From Glandiceps talaboti (taxonomy: Eukaryota > Hemichordata > Enteropneusta > Spengelidae), in NCBI RefSeq assembly GCF_964340395.1, contig NC_135556.1:24805223-24869222 (forward strand): a stretch of DNA of 64,000 bases, given 5' to 3'. Below the pieces are notes generated by a model, which saw nothing but the letters and a program-made list of their open reading frames with translations, ran no database searches and was not told where the DNA came from. Made by a program: the position numbers and the translations under genes. Shown here piece by piece: positions 1-12,583 of the stretch (position 1 is its first letter; the number at the start of each line of letters is the position of its first letter).

Positions 1-647
1 ATGACCTTCAGGATTAGACACTTTCAATGCAAACTTGAATTTTCCTCAATTACTTTGAAATGACCTGCAACAACGACTTTCCTATTGGGTGTTTTTTTTT
101 ACTTCAAGTTGTATTGTATTGTATCATGTGTATAGTGGGGGTGGGGGTGGGGTGTCGGTGCAACTGCATTGACAGCAATACGGAGAGAGTCCGCGAGAAT
201 GTGGTCCTATTTACTGCCCTCGGGTTTGAGAAGGAACGTCTTTTCGAGTTAAAAATTAAAACAAAGAGTAGAATGATTAAATCTGAGTTCTCCGTGATTA
301 AGGCATGTTAGCCAGGGTTTCAAAATTATAGCACAATCAAATGTAACAACTAATAACCATGTCAGAATACACCAAAGTCAATAGACGTTAGGTGAAGAGA
401 AAGGGTCTAATTTTTCCCCGTAAAATGTGATATGGTAACACTTGGTTTTGGAGGTTTACATGGGACATTCCATATGATAACCCTTTGACCCTTCGAGTTG
501 CCCCCCCCCCCCCCAAGTATTGTACCGTGCTTTTCAACTCTACTTCATGTATCAATTCATGCCATATTTTAAAAACTTTTGAAATGTCTCCATATTATGA
601 TGTAGTAGTGTCTTGCTGACGTCACTTTCAATCACTGTTTACTACAG
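1..647 (+). other. 3' part of the last intron of the upstream SLC5 gene
   Basis: This stretch lies before the acceptor that opens the exon at 648 and is best read as the last intron of the upstream transporter gene. It holds a G-rich run (about 136-155) and a C homopolymer (about 501-514). I see no exon in it. Confidence 0.6.
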
Positions 648-874
648 AGTCTGGCAATGACAAAGAGAAGTCATCTGTGTGGACTTGGATGGGTAGATGG
701 TTCTGTGGAATCAGTGAAAATACCAAAGAAGAAGAACATCGGAACCTGGTGGAAGAGGAGCATGCCTTGGATATGATGACTTTAGAAGAAGATCCTAAGT
801 GGTCTAGAATTGTTCAAGTTAATTGTTTTATCATGTTGGTTGTTGGTGGATTCGTATGGGGTTTCTATGGATAA
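648..874 (+). CDS. SLC5 sodium/solute cotransporter, last exon only (gene starts before the window)
   Basis: This is the terminal coding exon of an SLC5 (SGLT/SMIT type) sodium-coupled solute transporter of the plasma membrane. The acceptor reads CTACAG, the exon begins in phase 1, and TAA is at 872-874. It encodes a charged cytoplasmic linker with a WFCG motif and many Glu, then EEDPKW, then a last membrane helix ending WGFYG. The complete neighbour at 1965-11540 ends the same way (WICGF, DEDPFW, WGFFG) and its last intron is also phase 1, so the two are tandem paralogues. The ending agrees with the C-terminus of vertebrate SGLTs. The other exons lie to the left of the window, so the substrate cannot be judged. 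Confidence 0.85.
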
Positions 875-1141
875 AACTGAGACTACTAGTATTTTGTCAG
901 CTTTAATGTTCAAATTCTACAAGTCTGTTCTTTTTTTGTAAAGATCATAAATGTTTTGACGCTAAACATAGAAAATCCGAAGAAATTTGAACTATATGTT
1001 GGATATATTCCCTTGCCATCTGAAGTAAAATTATTACTTGGAAATCAACCGGCAAACCATGGACTGTTGTCATAATCATGTTTTAACCTGCTAAACAAAA
1101 GATGAACTGTAAACTGTTTTGTATCTATTATGATATCAGAC

Positions 1142-1234
1142 TAGTCTGTGCGGTACGTTGTGACGGGGCGCCCTCACGCATCGGGTGACAGGAGGCAGGT
1201 GAGGGCGGAACGTCACGACGTATCTTACAGTCTA
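1142..1234. mobile_element. Short TIR element (MITE), family 1, copy 1
   Basis: The element is 93 bp. It begins TAGTCTGTGCGGTACG and ends CGTATCTTACAGTCTA, so the ends are imperfect inverted repeats of about 35 bp that include GCCCTCA and TGAGGGC. It matches copies at 24366, 33950 and 40677. No clear target duplication remains here, which suggests an older copy. Confidence 0.7.
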
Positions 1235-1402
1235 CATAATTATAAAATTGAAGGAGTCAACTCAACGTAATCACAAATTTACCATACATTGTTGTAATTT
1301 TTACAGACAGGAATAACAATCGGGTCACAATATTGCCGACATATATTTAATGCTGAATTTGTTGTACGATGAACGAAATTTGAAGATTGTAGTCGATTGT
1401 AG

Positions 1403-1408
1403 AATAAA
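1403..1408 (+). promoter_or_regulatory. Poly(A) signal of the upstream SLC5 gene
   Basis: AATAAA about 530 bp after the stop at 874, followed by a T-rich and GT-containing stretch. It is the only canonical hexamer I noticed before the next gene. Confidence 0.55.
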
Positions 1409-1964
1409 ATGTTATATTTTCAAAGTCTTTGATTTTGGTATTCTTATAACTCAGGTATAGTCTTCCCAACACGAAGTATAATATACAATGTCAGTCATCG
1501 TGATTCTTAGTCACTATACATTTGCTTGTAATGTTAATACAATTTGAGATTCTCGGTCTATCTATTCTACAGTGTCATGAGAATCTCGGTCTAACTATTC
1601 TACAGTGTCATCTACTTTCTACCTCAGTTCTAAGCGCCTGTCTATTTCTATACTTATCTAGTCGTCGATCTATAATTTAACGTTACTGAATTAAAAGAAA
1701 CTACTCATTCGTCAGATCTGAGTGATCATTACTGTAAAAGTTGAAATATTAGTGTTTAAAACAGTATGCATGGATATACCAATAGACTATGCAGCCGGGG
1801 ATCGTAATGTTTACAGCGTTATCGATGTCCCGGATGTTGGTGTATAACTTTTGAAGATTAACTTGTGGCCAGTCTTCGTAACGCCTCCGCCACACCTTCT
1901 TGTACAGAGATTTACCACTATATCCCCAAGTCTGAGATACAAGTTTGGTTGCTCTCTGATAATA

Positions 1965-4900
1965 ATGGCGTCCGGCGAAGACCTGGTTGCCGTCGACTAC
2001 GTCATCATAGCCCTGTATTTTGCCATCGTTCTTGGAGTCGGTTTATGGGTGAGTACGAGTGCTGTCTGATGTCGTAACTGTCGTATTATTAGTCTTAACT
2101 TATGGATATGTTACTGTTCGAACGTTTTCGGTCGGAAAGACGTAAAGTAAACGAGTTGATGATGTGAGCAATGTCATTCTTGGACATTTGATTTTAAAAG
2201 TTGAAATTTGTAAGACATGGTTAAATAATCATCATAATAGGCTGCAAAATTTGACAAAATGACGTGCACATCTTTATCATTATATACTTGAATCATGCAC
2301 GTGACCTCATCTGAGACCACCAAACAGGTATTCTAAATATAAGACGTGGCCGATCTTTTGCACTGACATGGTAGAAGGGAAACGATATTAGAATGAAAGA
2401 TGTAGTTCAAGAAGTCTTTTTGGAAACTCGAAGTTTGTGATCTAGAATAACTGAGACAGCTTGAAAATAAAAAGAACATGACAACAAACCCTGGACTGTG
2501 GTTCGATAGTTTACATTGTTACACAACAGACAATATCGTACCTATGTATATTGTGTATACACACAGAAGACGAGATTAGAGTAACGAAAGATATGCATGA
2601 TATGAGAGTACGTGTATACATAAAATGATCGAAAGATTAAAACACCAGGCCTTTAAATTCAGTGACTTAGGGAAGATTTTGTCTTTGCTCAGTCGCATTT
2701 TTTGCAAATTATGCTGAATATTGCTTCCGATAATGTGACAGGAAATTTGTGTATTTGCCTGTAAAAGGTACGATTGAAAGTTATGTTTATTTGTATGTTT
2801 AAACGACACGAAATAACCTTGTAGTGACAAATTCGCAACTTTGTGGTTTCTGATTGTCATGACAACAAGCCGCCAACATAACATGTTATGAGAGTTGAAA
2901 CTTTTCATGTGTATTTCGTTGCAGGCATCTTTAAAGGCAAACAGAGGTACAACCACCGGTTATTTTTTGGCTGGGAGGGGTATGCAATGGTGGCCTGTAA
3001 GTCTATGCTACATCTTAAAGACTACTTGTACGATGGAAGCCGTTTAAGTTGAAACAAGCCGTCCGGCGCTACAAAAATATTAGTTCTATAACTACTTTTA
3101 GAACATTTTATGTTGTCCGTCTCGACAAATATTCTGGTAACATATCTATATTTTACGTCTGGCATGACAACAAATTGAGATACATTTTAATTCATTTACA
3201 TATTAATAATACAACATGTACAAACAAAATGTAGCAATGTTCGTAAGAGTTTTCTTTAGCCGGACGATTTGGTTCAAGTCAGTTGGCTTCTATTGTATTT
3301 GTTGTATATGGTTCATTGATACTCTAAGCAGAAGGTCTATAGACAATTTGTTAAGTTAAGGTTGTACCATAAGTCTACAAACTGTAAATCGTTATTTTTT
3401 CCTCTGGTCATAATAGTATATTACAAGCTTGACACTTGAAGGCCAATATTGATAGTACAGTAAATGGTATTTGTTGATATCACTGTTACTCGAGACGTGA
3501 ATAAGTCACTTATCAAAACATTGCCATGTTTACAGTTGATACGGAGTTGACATTATAGTATTAAAATTCAAACTTCTTGAAAAAGTCCATTGAAGTACGA
3601 AACTAGTTGAATATTCAAATATTCATATTTTGTAATCAGTTACTAGCTAAATTAACATATACAATTCTTCTTCATATAAATATTCTGAGCTGTTCGGAGT
3701 CAGGTTTTTATAAAATATACAAGTGTAAACCAAAAGAGATGTGGTAGGATACGTAACGCAAACAATAGAGAACATGTCGACGTTGGTCACAAGTAGTTTT
3801 GTGTTTAGCTGTTGATTATAAATACTTCAACTTGGGCTTGTAGCAATGTATTGTTATAGGCACTGTTGGTATTCTAGAGTCCAAGCATAGACCCTACACT
3901 CGTGTAGGGTCTGTGGTCCAAGCCACATTTTGGCCAGGAAGGTCTCTCCTAGTCGCTTGACCATCCTATGTGAATAAATATGATCCATTATGCATGATAG
4001 ACTTAAGAGTAATAGAATAGCCGTTTAGTTAAAAGTTATCCATCATCAACACAATTCATGGTAAGAGCTTACAATTAATTACACTGCTTACAGGTTGGAC
4101 TTTCTTTGTATGTCACTAACATTGGAAGTTCAAGTTTTATCGGAATAGCAGGATCAGCTGCTGTGGATGGCATTGCAGTTGTGTTCTATGAATTTTCTGT
4201 AAGTATACTCGATCGTAGCCCACATAATTGACAATTTCGTTCACCAGATCTGGGCCAGTATGTTGAGACAGATAACAAGTGTCTAGGCTAACTTGATTGT
4301 CGACACATTTTGAAAGAAAGATCAACAAAATCAGCAAGAATTCAACCAATAAGGAAATACATTGTAACCCGTCAAAGAAATAACCCAAAAGAAGGAACGC
4401 CACCGATAACACTAAATCCATGAAACTAAGCTCTGATGCAGACAAGGATAGAAATCTATGATGAGCAGTAAGCATATATAAGAAATCGAACATAAGATTT
4501 CCAATTTGTTTAAATTGTGTAACTCAACTAGTTACACTTCCAAAGACATTGCCAGTTTTCCTGGTTACTAAAATGCATATATTTGATCATAGACCCTCCA
4601 CCAACAGGTGGAGGGTCTATGATTTGATATACACTACATTCATATGTAATGGTATAACGTAATATAAATAAATTTATTTCTACAGGGTTTAGTATGTCTA
4701 CTCTTGATGGGATTCATGTTTGTACCAATTTACATATCCAGTGGGGTAAGTGGAAAACAACGCCCTCTTCGTCCTAATCACCTTGATGTTTAGTGGAGTA
4801 TGGTCTTCAGCCTCGTCTTCAGTAGCTCTTGATTTCCAGCCGCTGAAGGATACACTAACTTTAGTTTGAATTCATGAAACTTTAAATACACATTCATCCT

Positions 4901-6431
4901 AAATAATTTGCCTTAGATTCAATTCATGATTATAAGTTAACGTAGTATGTGCCTGCTGAAACTGAAACTACCTGATCCATTTAAGACTTAGTTAAACCAA
5001 CAGATAATAATAATAAATAATAAAATTTAAAAAATGAAAATCCGGGATCACATACAAATTTTTGAAATAGAGGTCAAATTGATATCAAAATGAAGCTATT
5101 TCAGAATCCAAAATGGCCGCCGAATTCAAAATGGCCGCCAAATTAACTATATGACAAAATGAAAACAAGACATTGAATACCTAAATTTCTTCTACTATTT
5201 TAAACGAACCAGGAGCCAGGAACAAACTTTCATATTGGTCCCCGAGGTGCATTCCTTGAATGTTGTAAATCACAGTCACAAACTTTGATGTTTTCTCTAT
5301 CAACAGTCTTTCACTATGCCAGATTACTTACATAGGCGTTTCGGCGGTGAGCGTCTCCGTGTGTACATGGCGACGACTGGTATTCTTCTAGCCATTCTAA
5401 CAGCATTGGCTGTAAGTTGATATTATCATACTCCATTTATTGAAGTCAGTTATCATGAAACAGAACCTCGTCTGGCTTGACAGAAATCTTACTGACCCAA
5501 TTTTGCTACATTTTTCGTTTAGTTCGACAAAGATATAAGTAGAAGTGTTCCATTTGGTGCAGATCGCCAAACGGTAGCTCACCAAAAGACAATGTAGCAA
5601 TGTTGGTAAGATTTGTATCACGCCAGCTGATAAAATGTACCAATGTTGGTAAGATTTCTATTGCATCTGATGATACAATGTAGCAATGTTTAGTAAGATT
5701 TTTGTTGAGTCAGGTCACCGTGATATTATATTTCAGGTTAACTGTCTTCTATTATAGTATGATACATCTAATATAGACGAATCATTTATTCATTATCAAT
5801 ATAATTATTTATAAACCAGTGTGATGACTGTTAATGAGTTCAATAAATCTAGTATACATAACTTTGAAATTAATAACTGACATGAAATGATAATTGTCAC
5901 TTGTTCTCCTTAGGCCGAGATGTACTCTGGTGCTATTATAATACAACAAGCCGTTGGATGGGACTTGTACGTATCATGTATTTCATTACTTGCCTTGACA
6001 GCAATCTATACAGTGTTAGGTAAGAAAAACAATTACTAGTATACTACATTCTGAGATGTATTTGAACTTTGAATTTGTCATTTCTCAGTCTTTGAAATGG
6101 TGCAATCCTGTTAATGTGTTTTCTCTTTATAGGAGGTTTAACTGCTGTGATATATACCGATGCAGTTCAGTCATTTATTATAATTGGAAGTGCCACCATT
6201 CTTACTATACTAGGTAGGTAAGGATTGACAAATGAATGGTATACAGAAACTACGTACTTTGTATGCATAGTCATTTGATTTGTTATCTACAAGACATGAA
6301 TGTACAGCGGGTTTAACTTCGAGAGATTATGTTATTCGCTTCACTATCTACTGTAACTAAACAAACACCTACCTACCGACTCACCAGCCGCAGCTTGACT
6401 GACTGACTGATCGACCGACCGACCGACCGAC

Positions 6432-6492
<61 letters not shown>

Positions 6493-7682
6493 TAAAAAAA
6501 TAGTTTCCATTGTAGCCTTTGATTTCTTTTGATTATGTAGTTTACTTCACAGTTCGTAATAGAGAAAACTTTATTGATAGAAATAAGTATACATAAATGT
6601 TATTTCTATTTGTACTTCTTGAAAACTTTAAACCAGCTACGAAGATTCCAATTTCTACTGACTTTTGTTTTTCCTAGCATTCCTTGAAATCGGCAAATAC
6701 GAGGATTTTAAAAACCTATATATGGATGCAGTTCCTAACACTACTGTTGAAGGTAACACGACGTGTGGTATTCCTTCACCTGAAGCGTGGCACTTATTTC
6801 GACCGGTCGATTCCAGTTTGCCTTGGCCAGGTGTTATCTTTGGTATCAATATACTTTCAGCCTATTACTTTTGTACAAATCAGGTAACATACACTAAGTT
6901 TATTTTCGGTTACACACTTTGACCGTACATAGTACCGTTTTCACGAAATACTTTACAACTTGCTACAACTTGTGCTCAAATTCTTTCACAAATTGCTAAA
7001 TATACAGACTTCCTTGTAAGTTCTAGAAAGGAAATCGACGAGCATGTTGCGATGTTACAGTAATTGTCTGCCTCGGTTGTGTAAAAAAACCCAACAGAAC
7101 TGCTGGTAACATTAGCTTTACGCACAGACGGGAAAATATCTTTTCCTTGTCTGCAGTCCTTTGCGATTGAAAGCGAAGGGACCTTGCGATAGTATAGTTT
7201 TACATGAAGTATTTTATTCCTGTCCTTGATAGTATGGTTTTCAAATACAATAAGGTTTTATCCATTCATTTATCAGGTGATAGTGCAGAGATGTTTGGCA
7301 GCAAAGAACATAACACATGCAAAGGCTGGGTCTGTCTTAGCAGCCTATCTGAAAATCCTTCCCATGTTTCTAATGGTTTGGCCCGGTATGATAAGCAGAA
7401 TTCTGTATACAGGTAAGAATTGTTTGGACATTCCAATAATTATAGCATGTAGGGGTGTTGCGATGAATAAATTCAGTTCGATGCAACAATGGAAGAGTAA
7501 TAGGAAAGTTATGTCAGAAAATAAATAAAATTCCATTTAAAAAATACAAAATTCCATTTAAAAAAAAGCTGAGCATGTGAAACATAATAAGTTTTCGTAA
7601 AACAGGACATGGTTGGACTACTCTATTTCTACTTGTCTGTATTTCACAATTTGTGTTTTGCGATTACTTCTCTCTCTCCCTC

Positions 7683-7731
<49 letters not shown>

Positions 7732-7752
7732 GTCTCTGTCTCTGTCTCTGTC

Positions 7753-7826
<74 letters not shown>

Positions 7827-9683
7827 GTTGTTTATATGCGGTAATCTGCCTGCCTCTTGTCGTGCCTTTCTTTTGGTCTGTCTCACCCCTGTCTCACCCT
7901 GTCCTCTCTATTGCTATGGCTCAATTATTTACATTATCTATATACTTCAGATGAAGTAGGTTGTGTAGAACCAGATTCATGTCTAGAACAGTGTGGTAAT
8001 GCAGCTGGATGTTCTAATCTGGCTTACCCTATACTGATGATGAGGATTATGCCAATAGGTAAGGAACTACCTCATTTATTGATTTAAATAACAATACCTT
8101 CAAAATCTAATTTAATCTAAATCATGTATCATATTCCAAAACATCACATCCTGCCGAGTAACTTTTTTGTCATATCACGTCATACCTTTTTTATTTCATC
8201 GGACCAGATCAAATTAAATCCCATCCCATCCCATCCCATCCCATCACATCACATCACATCACATCACATCACATCGCATCGCATCACATCACATCACATC
8301 ACATCACATCACATCACATAACATCACATCACATCACATCACATCATATCACATAAAACTATAGTTAGAATACACTTCAAAACTGTGTATATGAACCTTT
8401 GAAGTGTGTACGTGTTTTATTCGTCAACTACCATACTTTCTACAAGTGGACATCTCTAACATTATTCCTTTTCACTTTGTTGCCAGGGTTACGTGGTTTG
8501 ATGATGGCGGCCATGTTGGCTGCTATAATGAGTTCACTGACCTCAATCTTCAATAGTACAAGCAGCATACTTACAATTGATCTGTGGGCACGATGTCGTC
8601 CGAAAGCCGGTCAGATCGAACTCATGATAGTTGGAAAGTATGTATCAATGATTCTATGATAAACTACAGGTAGAAAACTAAACTAAAAAATGAAAGCGGA
8701 AACCAATTATATATATGTATATATATAATATATATACAACCGTCAACTTGATACAGTACCCGTTCCCATTTTGGTCACGTGACTGGACAAGAGTGTTAAA
8801 CAGTATCATTAGGCAGTTATGAACCATCAACTCGATAGTTTAATGTTTGTATTGGTGCATGCCAAGTTGAAAATTTCCATTTTTCATTTTGTTTTCGACC
8901 ACAGGGTTGTTGTTTTGGTACTGGTTGGTTTTAGTATTCTCTGGCTGCCAGTTATCGAAGCCTTTGGTAATGGTCAATTATTCGTCTACATCCAATCCAT
9001 TGCGTCATATTTTAACCCACCTGTCATTGCTGCCTATCTAATGGCAATCTTCTGGGAAAGGATGACGGAACAGGTAAGCTATCACGTGACAAAGTTCAGA
9101 GGTTACATGTAAAAGTAGACGATGCCAACTATGAACGGTAACAATAATTTGTATATGTAAATGTATATGTATAATGATGTATATGAGAAGAATGTAATCT
9201 TTCAAACATACGAAAGTTTTTCATTTTTCATTTTTTCTTTCTCACGGTGAGTCAAAACATTCATATTAGCTAGTACTTTAAGCAGAATAGCGTAGCTGAT
9301 TTCTCCCCGTTTACCTTTTCAGGGTGCATTCTGGGGCTTGATGATTGGGCTGGTGGTTGGCATGACGAGGATGGCTTTAGACTTTGCCTTTCAAGCGCCA
9401 CCTTGCGGTGAACCTGATGATCGCCCCCTGTTACTGTCAACTTTCCACTATCTTTACTTTGCTATTTTCCTGTTTGGGTTTTCTATCATTGTTATGGTCA
9501 TAATTAGTCTCCTGACAAAGCCAGTTCCGGAGAAAAAAGTAAGCTGACGTCAGTATATATATCAAATAATGTTTTAATAGTTGGTAGAAGAGGTCAACTT
9601 TCTTAAAACTTCAATTGAAAAGTCGCCAGCTATGACCGATAGATAGTGAACGCGTATGTCTATCTGAGTGAGTGAGTGAGTGA

Positions 9684-9734
<51 letters not shown>

Positions 9735-10529
9735 TATGTGTATGTGTGTCGGTGCGTGTGCAAGGTTATAGGGTTTTTACATAATACTGTGACAGTGAAG
9801 GTGCCTCTCACCTCAAAGCAGCAAAAAGTATACCGATATCACATAATGACACATTGGTATTAATGTAGTAGTGTTTTCTTCATTACAGCTGGCACGCCTC
9901 ACTTGGTGGAGACGTAACTGGGAAAAAGAACCCGAAGATACTGAAGAATTAAAGGAAGAAGATAACACAACGTTTGAAATGGAAGAAACTAAAAAGCAAG
10001 CTCCAGATGATGATGAAAAATCAGCTGCAGTTTACAGTGAAATTACAGAAGACGAAAATCAAAATGTCGATAATGTGGTTGTGGAAGATGAAGAGGAAGT
10101 TGATGGTAAGTGGCACAGCCGGGGCTTCAAAAAACTGGACGAAAACGTTGTACTCGTAAAAATAAATGTTGAGTGCTCATCTCACTTTTACATCTCAAAG
10201 CACACAAAACAAATTGACAATAGTTGAATCTTCAATTTGGTCACAAAACTACGGATTGTAAAATGTGGCCCTCCCCCAAACATTGTAATGCAAAATATGA
10301 CCCTCCCCCAAGAATAGGTTTGTAAAATGTGATCCATCCCCGAGTCCTCCGCCCCCCCCCTTGTAAATACTGAAGGCCCCCTTAGAGATACTGAGACTTT
10401 ACATGCCGAAAAACAAAAATAATAATACCGTCATATGTTGGAAGAAAATTGTTTAATAAAACGATGCATTTTGTTGAGTGTACATCTCACCTTATCATTC
10501 ACACTGTCCGTGAATGTTGTTGTTAAGAT

Positions 10530-10628
<99 letters not shown>

Positions 10629-11540
10629 ATGATTTAGTTTTGAATGTCATAGAGAACATAGACAGTGCACTAGTGATACATGTACTGACTCAAGTTAAGT
10701 AGTAACAGTGAGTCAGATAGAGTGACACTTATAATGGCAATACTGAAGGTGATGATGATGACAATGATAACAGGGAACTTTTGCAAGTGACCAGATCAGG
10801 CATAGTATGCACAACATGGAAAGCATGTTTTAGATACTAACTATAGATTGTGTATCATTATATAAGAGAAAGGTAACTAGCCAGTCTTTTACTGTTTGTC
10901 ACAAATATTGCTTTCTAATACAGAATCAAAATAATTTGATTTGTATGTATACATACGATGGGAATATTGATTAACGTTCAGTATATGCAATTGTCATGGG
11001 GAGGGTCATGTTTTACAAAATGGGACAAAGGGGAGGGTCACTTTTTACAAATGGAGAATGGGGGGAGGGTCATGTTATACTTAACAGACCATGTGTGATT
11101 TCCTCCGGCCACCCCCCTTGTAAATACTGAAGGCTCCCTAAACGGCACATGATTTACTAAAACTTAAAAGAGGGCAATACTGTTAATCTAATATGATATA
11201 ACAAAAGTTAACACCTCAGCCTGTTTACGGTGCTGACTGACTGACTGACTGACTGACTGACTGACTGACCCTGATAGCTCGTCCCCTAACAACACCCCAA
11301 TTAACATAATAAAATATCTCTCTCTTTCTTCAACTTACAGGGCGTTCGAAATTTCGTCGAGGATTCGACTGGATTTGTGGATTCGATCAAAGCAAACAGA
11401 AGTTATCAAAGAAAGAAATGGCAGAGATTGAAAAACAAATGTGTTCACTAGATGAAGATCCATTTTGGGCTAGGGTTGTCAACATAAATGGCGTTGTTGC
11501 TATGGTTATTGGATTGTTCTGTTGGGGATTTTTTGGATAA
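1965..11540 (+). CDS. SLC5 sodium/solute cotransporter, SGLT/SMIT-like, complete (15 coding exons, 671 aa)
   Basis: It encodes a plasma-membrane transporter that would couple Na+ entry to uptake of a sugar-like or polyol solute. Coding exons: 1965-2048, 2925-2996, 4094-4198, 4686-4745, 5307-5411, 5914-6019, 6133-6213, 6678-6883, 7277-7412, 7951-8058, 8487-8637, 8905-9073, 9323-9538, 9889-10105, 11341-11540. They total 2016 nt, all with GT-AG ends and matching phases. ATG at 1965 starts [15 protein letters not shown] just before helix 1. Aligned by eye to human SGLT1 (constant offset of 22), it keeps N61 (N78), E85 (E102), Y268 (Y290), K299 (K321), Q435 (Q457) and the Na2-site serines S370/S371 (S392/S393). 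S66 replaces H83, F269 replaces W291 and N272 replaces D294. The [11 protein letters not shown] segment resembles SMIT, while the C-terminal WICGF and WGFFG resemble SLC5A9. The cytoplasmic linker (about 535-605) is very acidic. Substrate unknown. Tandem paralogue of the gene ending at 874. Confidence 0.95.
3886..3915. repeat. Short perfect hairpin, copy 1
   Basis: AGACCCTACAC and GTGTAGGGTCT form an 11-bp stem with a 2-base loop in intron 2 of the SLC5 gene. A near relative with a longer stem lies in the next intron at 4588. Confidence 0.6.
4588..4621. repeat. Short perfect hairpin, copy 2
   Basis: CATAGACCCTCCACC and GGTGGAGGGTCTATG give a perfect 15-bp stem with a 4-base loop in intron 3 of the SLC5 gene. 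It shares the AGACCCT arm with the hairpin at 3886. Confidence 0.65.
5035..5270. repeat. Interspersed repeat, copy 1 (related to 31905-32100)
   Basis: It contains two ATGGCCGCC blocks, then AACCAGG, CAAACTTTCATAT and AGGTGCATTCC in the same order as the stretch at 31905-32100 downstream of the M6 gene. This is an old dispersed repeat of unknown class with no visible terminal repeats. Confidence 0.5.
5575..5705. repeat. About 50-bp degenerate tandem repeat, 3 copies
   Basis: AATGTAGCAATGTTGGTAAGAT and near variants occur three times in intron 5 of the SLC5 gene. A single similar stretch lies near 3230 in intron 2. Confidence 0.5.
6397..6492. repeat. (GATT)n / (GACC)n / (GACT)n compound microsatellite
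   Basis: Three related tetranucleotide runs lie end to end in intron 7 of the SLC5 gene, as if single-base changes in one run had each been amplified. Confidence 0.9.
7671..7823. repeat. (TCTG)n / (TC)n microsatellite
   Basis: A tetranucleotide run passes through a TCTGTC hexamer stage into a pure TC run in intron 9 of the SLC5 gene. It makes open frames on both strands that are not genes. Confidence 0.95.
8217..8355. repeat. (CATCC)n / (CATCA)n pentanucleotide microsatellite
   Basis: ATCCC units followed by ATCAC units with a few variants, in intron 10 of the SLC5 gene. Confidence 0.9.
9667..9735. repeat. (GAGT)n / (GT)n microsatellite
   Basis: A GAGT run followed by about 26 GT dinucleotides in intron 13 of the SLC5 gene. 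Confidence 0.9.
10255..11145. repeat. Inverted G/C-run repeat pair around a (GAT)n core
   Basis: The last SLC5 intron holds CCCTCCCCC blocks spaced by GTAAAATGTG (10255-10380) and their inverted relatives, GGGGAGGGTCA spaced by TTTTACAAA (10995-11080). CTTGTAAATACTGAAGGC appears as a direct repeat near 10362 and 11117. Between them lies a (GAT)n run at about 10530-10626, followed later by a (GACT)n run at 11231-11269. It may be an old foldback element, but its ends are not clear. Confidence 0.5.
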
Positions 11541-12001
11541 ACAACAAACACTTCTTACCTTTTAGGATGAACAGCAAACGGTACTTACCTTTTTGGACAA
11601 TCAGTATAATTCAACGTTTTGATTCCCTGGTCTTCTATTCTATAGAAAGATATATCACACACTTCATGGTTTAGTGAACTACATTGACATAACAAACGAT
11701 AGAATTCAGCGCATATTTAAGTACTAGATTATGTGGTCTAAAATGTGTCTATGATTTTTGAGACGTATGGGAACTAATAAATTGTAATATGACCACGACA
11801 ACCACAATCACCACCACCACCACCACCACCACCACCACCACCACCACCACCACCACCACCACGATGACGATGACGAACACCAGCACCAGCACCAGCGTCA
11901 CGTCGTCGTTGTCACCTATGTTTAATGTTACTGTCACTATGTGGACTTCAACGACGATGGCGTCATTTTCACCACGTACCGAACTACAAGCATCACTATC
12001 A

Positions 12002-12088
<87 letters not shown>

Positions 12089-12512
12089 TATCATCTTCAG
12101 CAGTATAGCTAATATAACCAGTTTCTTGTTTGTTCCCGACCGCTGAGAGGTTCGGAATGGACAAAGATTAGATCAAAACTAGCTGTAGAAGCGACAATAT
12201 GTATAATTATATAATAATTGCACCACGATGCCTTCAGTAATAATATAGACTCAGGGTGTAATTCCTTCAAATTCTTGCAGTATTCATTGACCTGTACTTG
12301 TATAATTTTTGTTTGCAATAACATATCTACTAAGGGTATCAAAATACCAAAAATCTGTATCCAGATTTATATGTACTATACATTGTTTGTCAATTATGAA
12401 GATGATGAAGTGGTCTGATATCAAGTATATTCTCTTCTTGTAAAAAAATAGCGAGTTATCGCGTCAGTTTTTTTCATACGGCTACGTCAGATATGTAGAC
12501 AGACAGACAGAC

Positions 12513-12583
<71 letters not shown>

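Larger units (their letters stand above)
875..1964. other. Intergenic region between the two SLC5 genes
   Basis: It contains the presumed 3' UTR of the upstream gene, a TIR element at 1142-1234, a poly(A) signal at 1403, a direct duplication of about 34 bp (roughly 1545-1612, each copy containing CTATTCTACAGTGTCAT), and the promoter and 5' UTR of the next gene. A TTATCGATG sequence near 1820 resembles the metazoan DRE core promoter element, which is a weak indication only. Confidence 0.6.

Noticed and set aside
7609-7959. Overlapping open frames of Ser/Leu/Cys or Arg/Glu/Thr repeats
   Set aside because: They are translations of the TCTG/TC microsatellite. The real exon nearby is 7951-8058.
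10514-10702. Poly-Asp protein
   Set aside because: Translation of (GAT)n in the last SLC5 intron.
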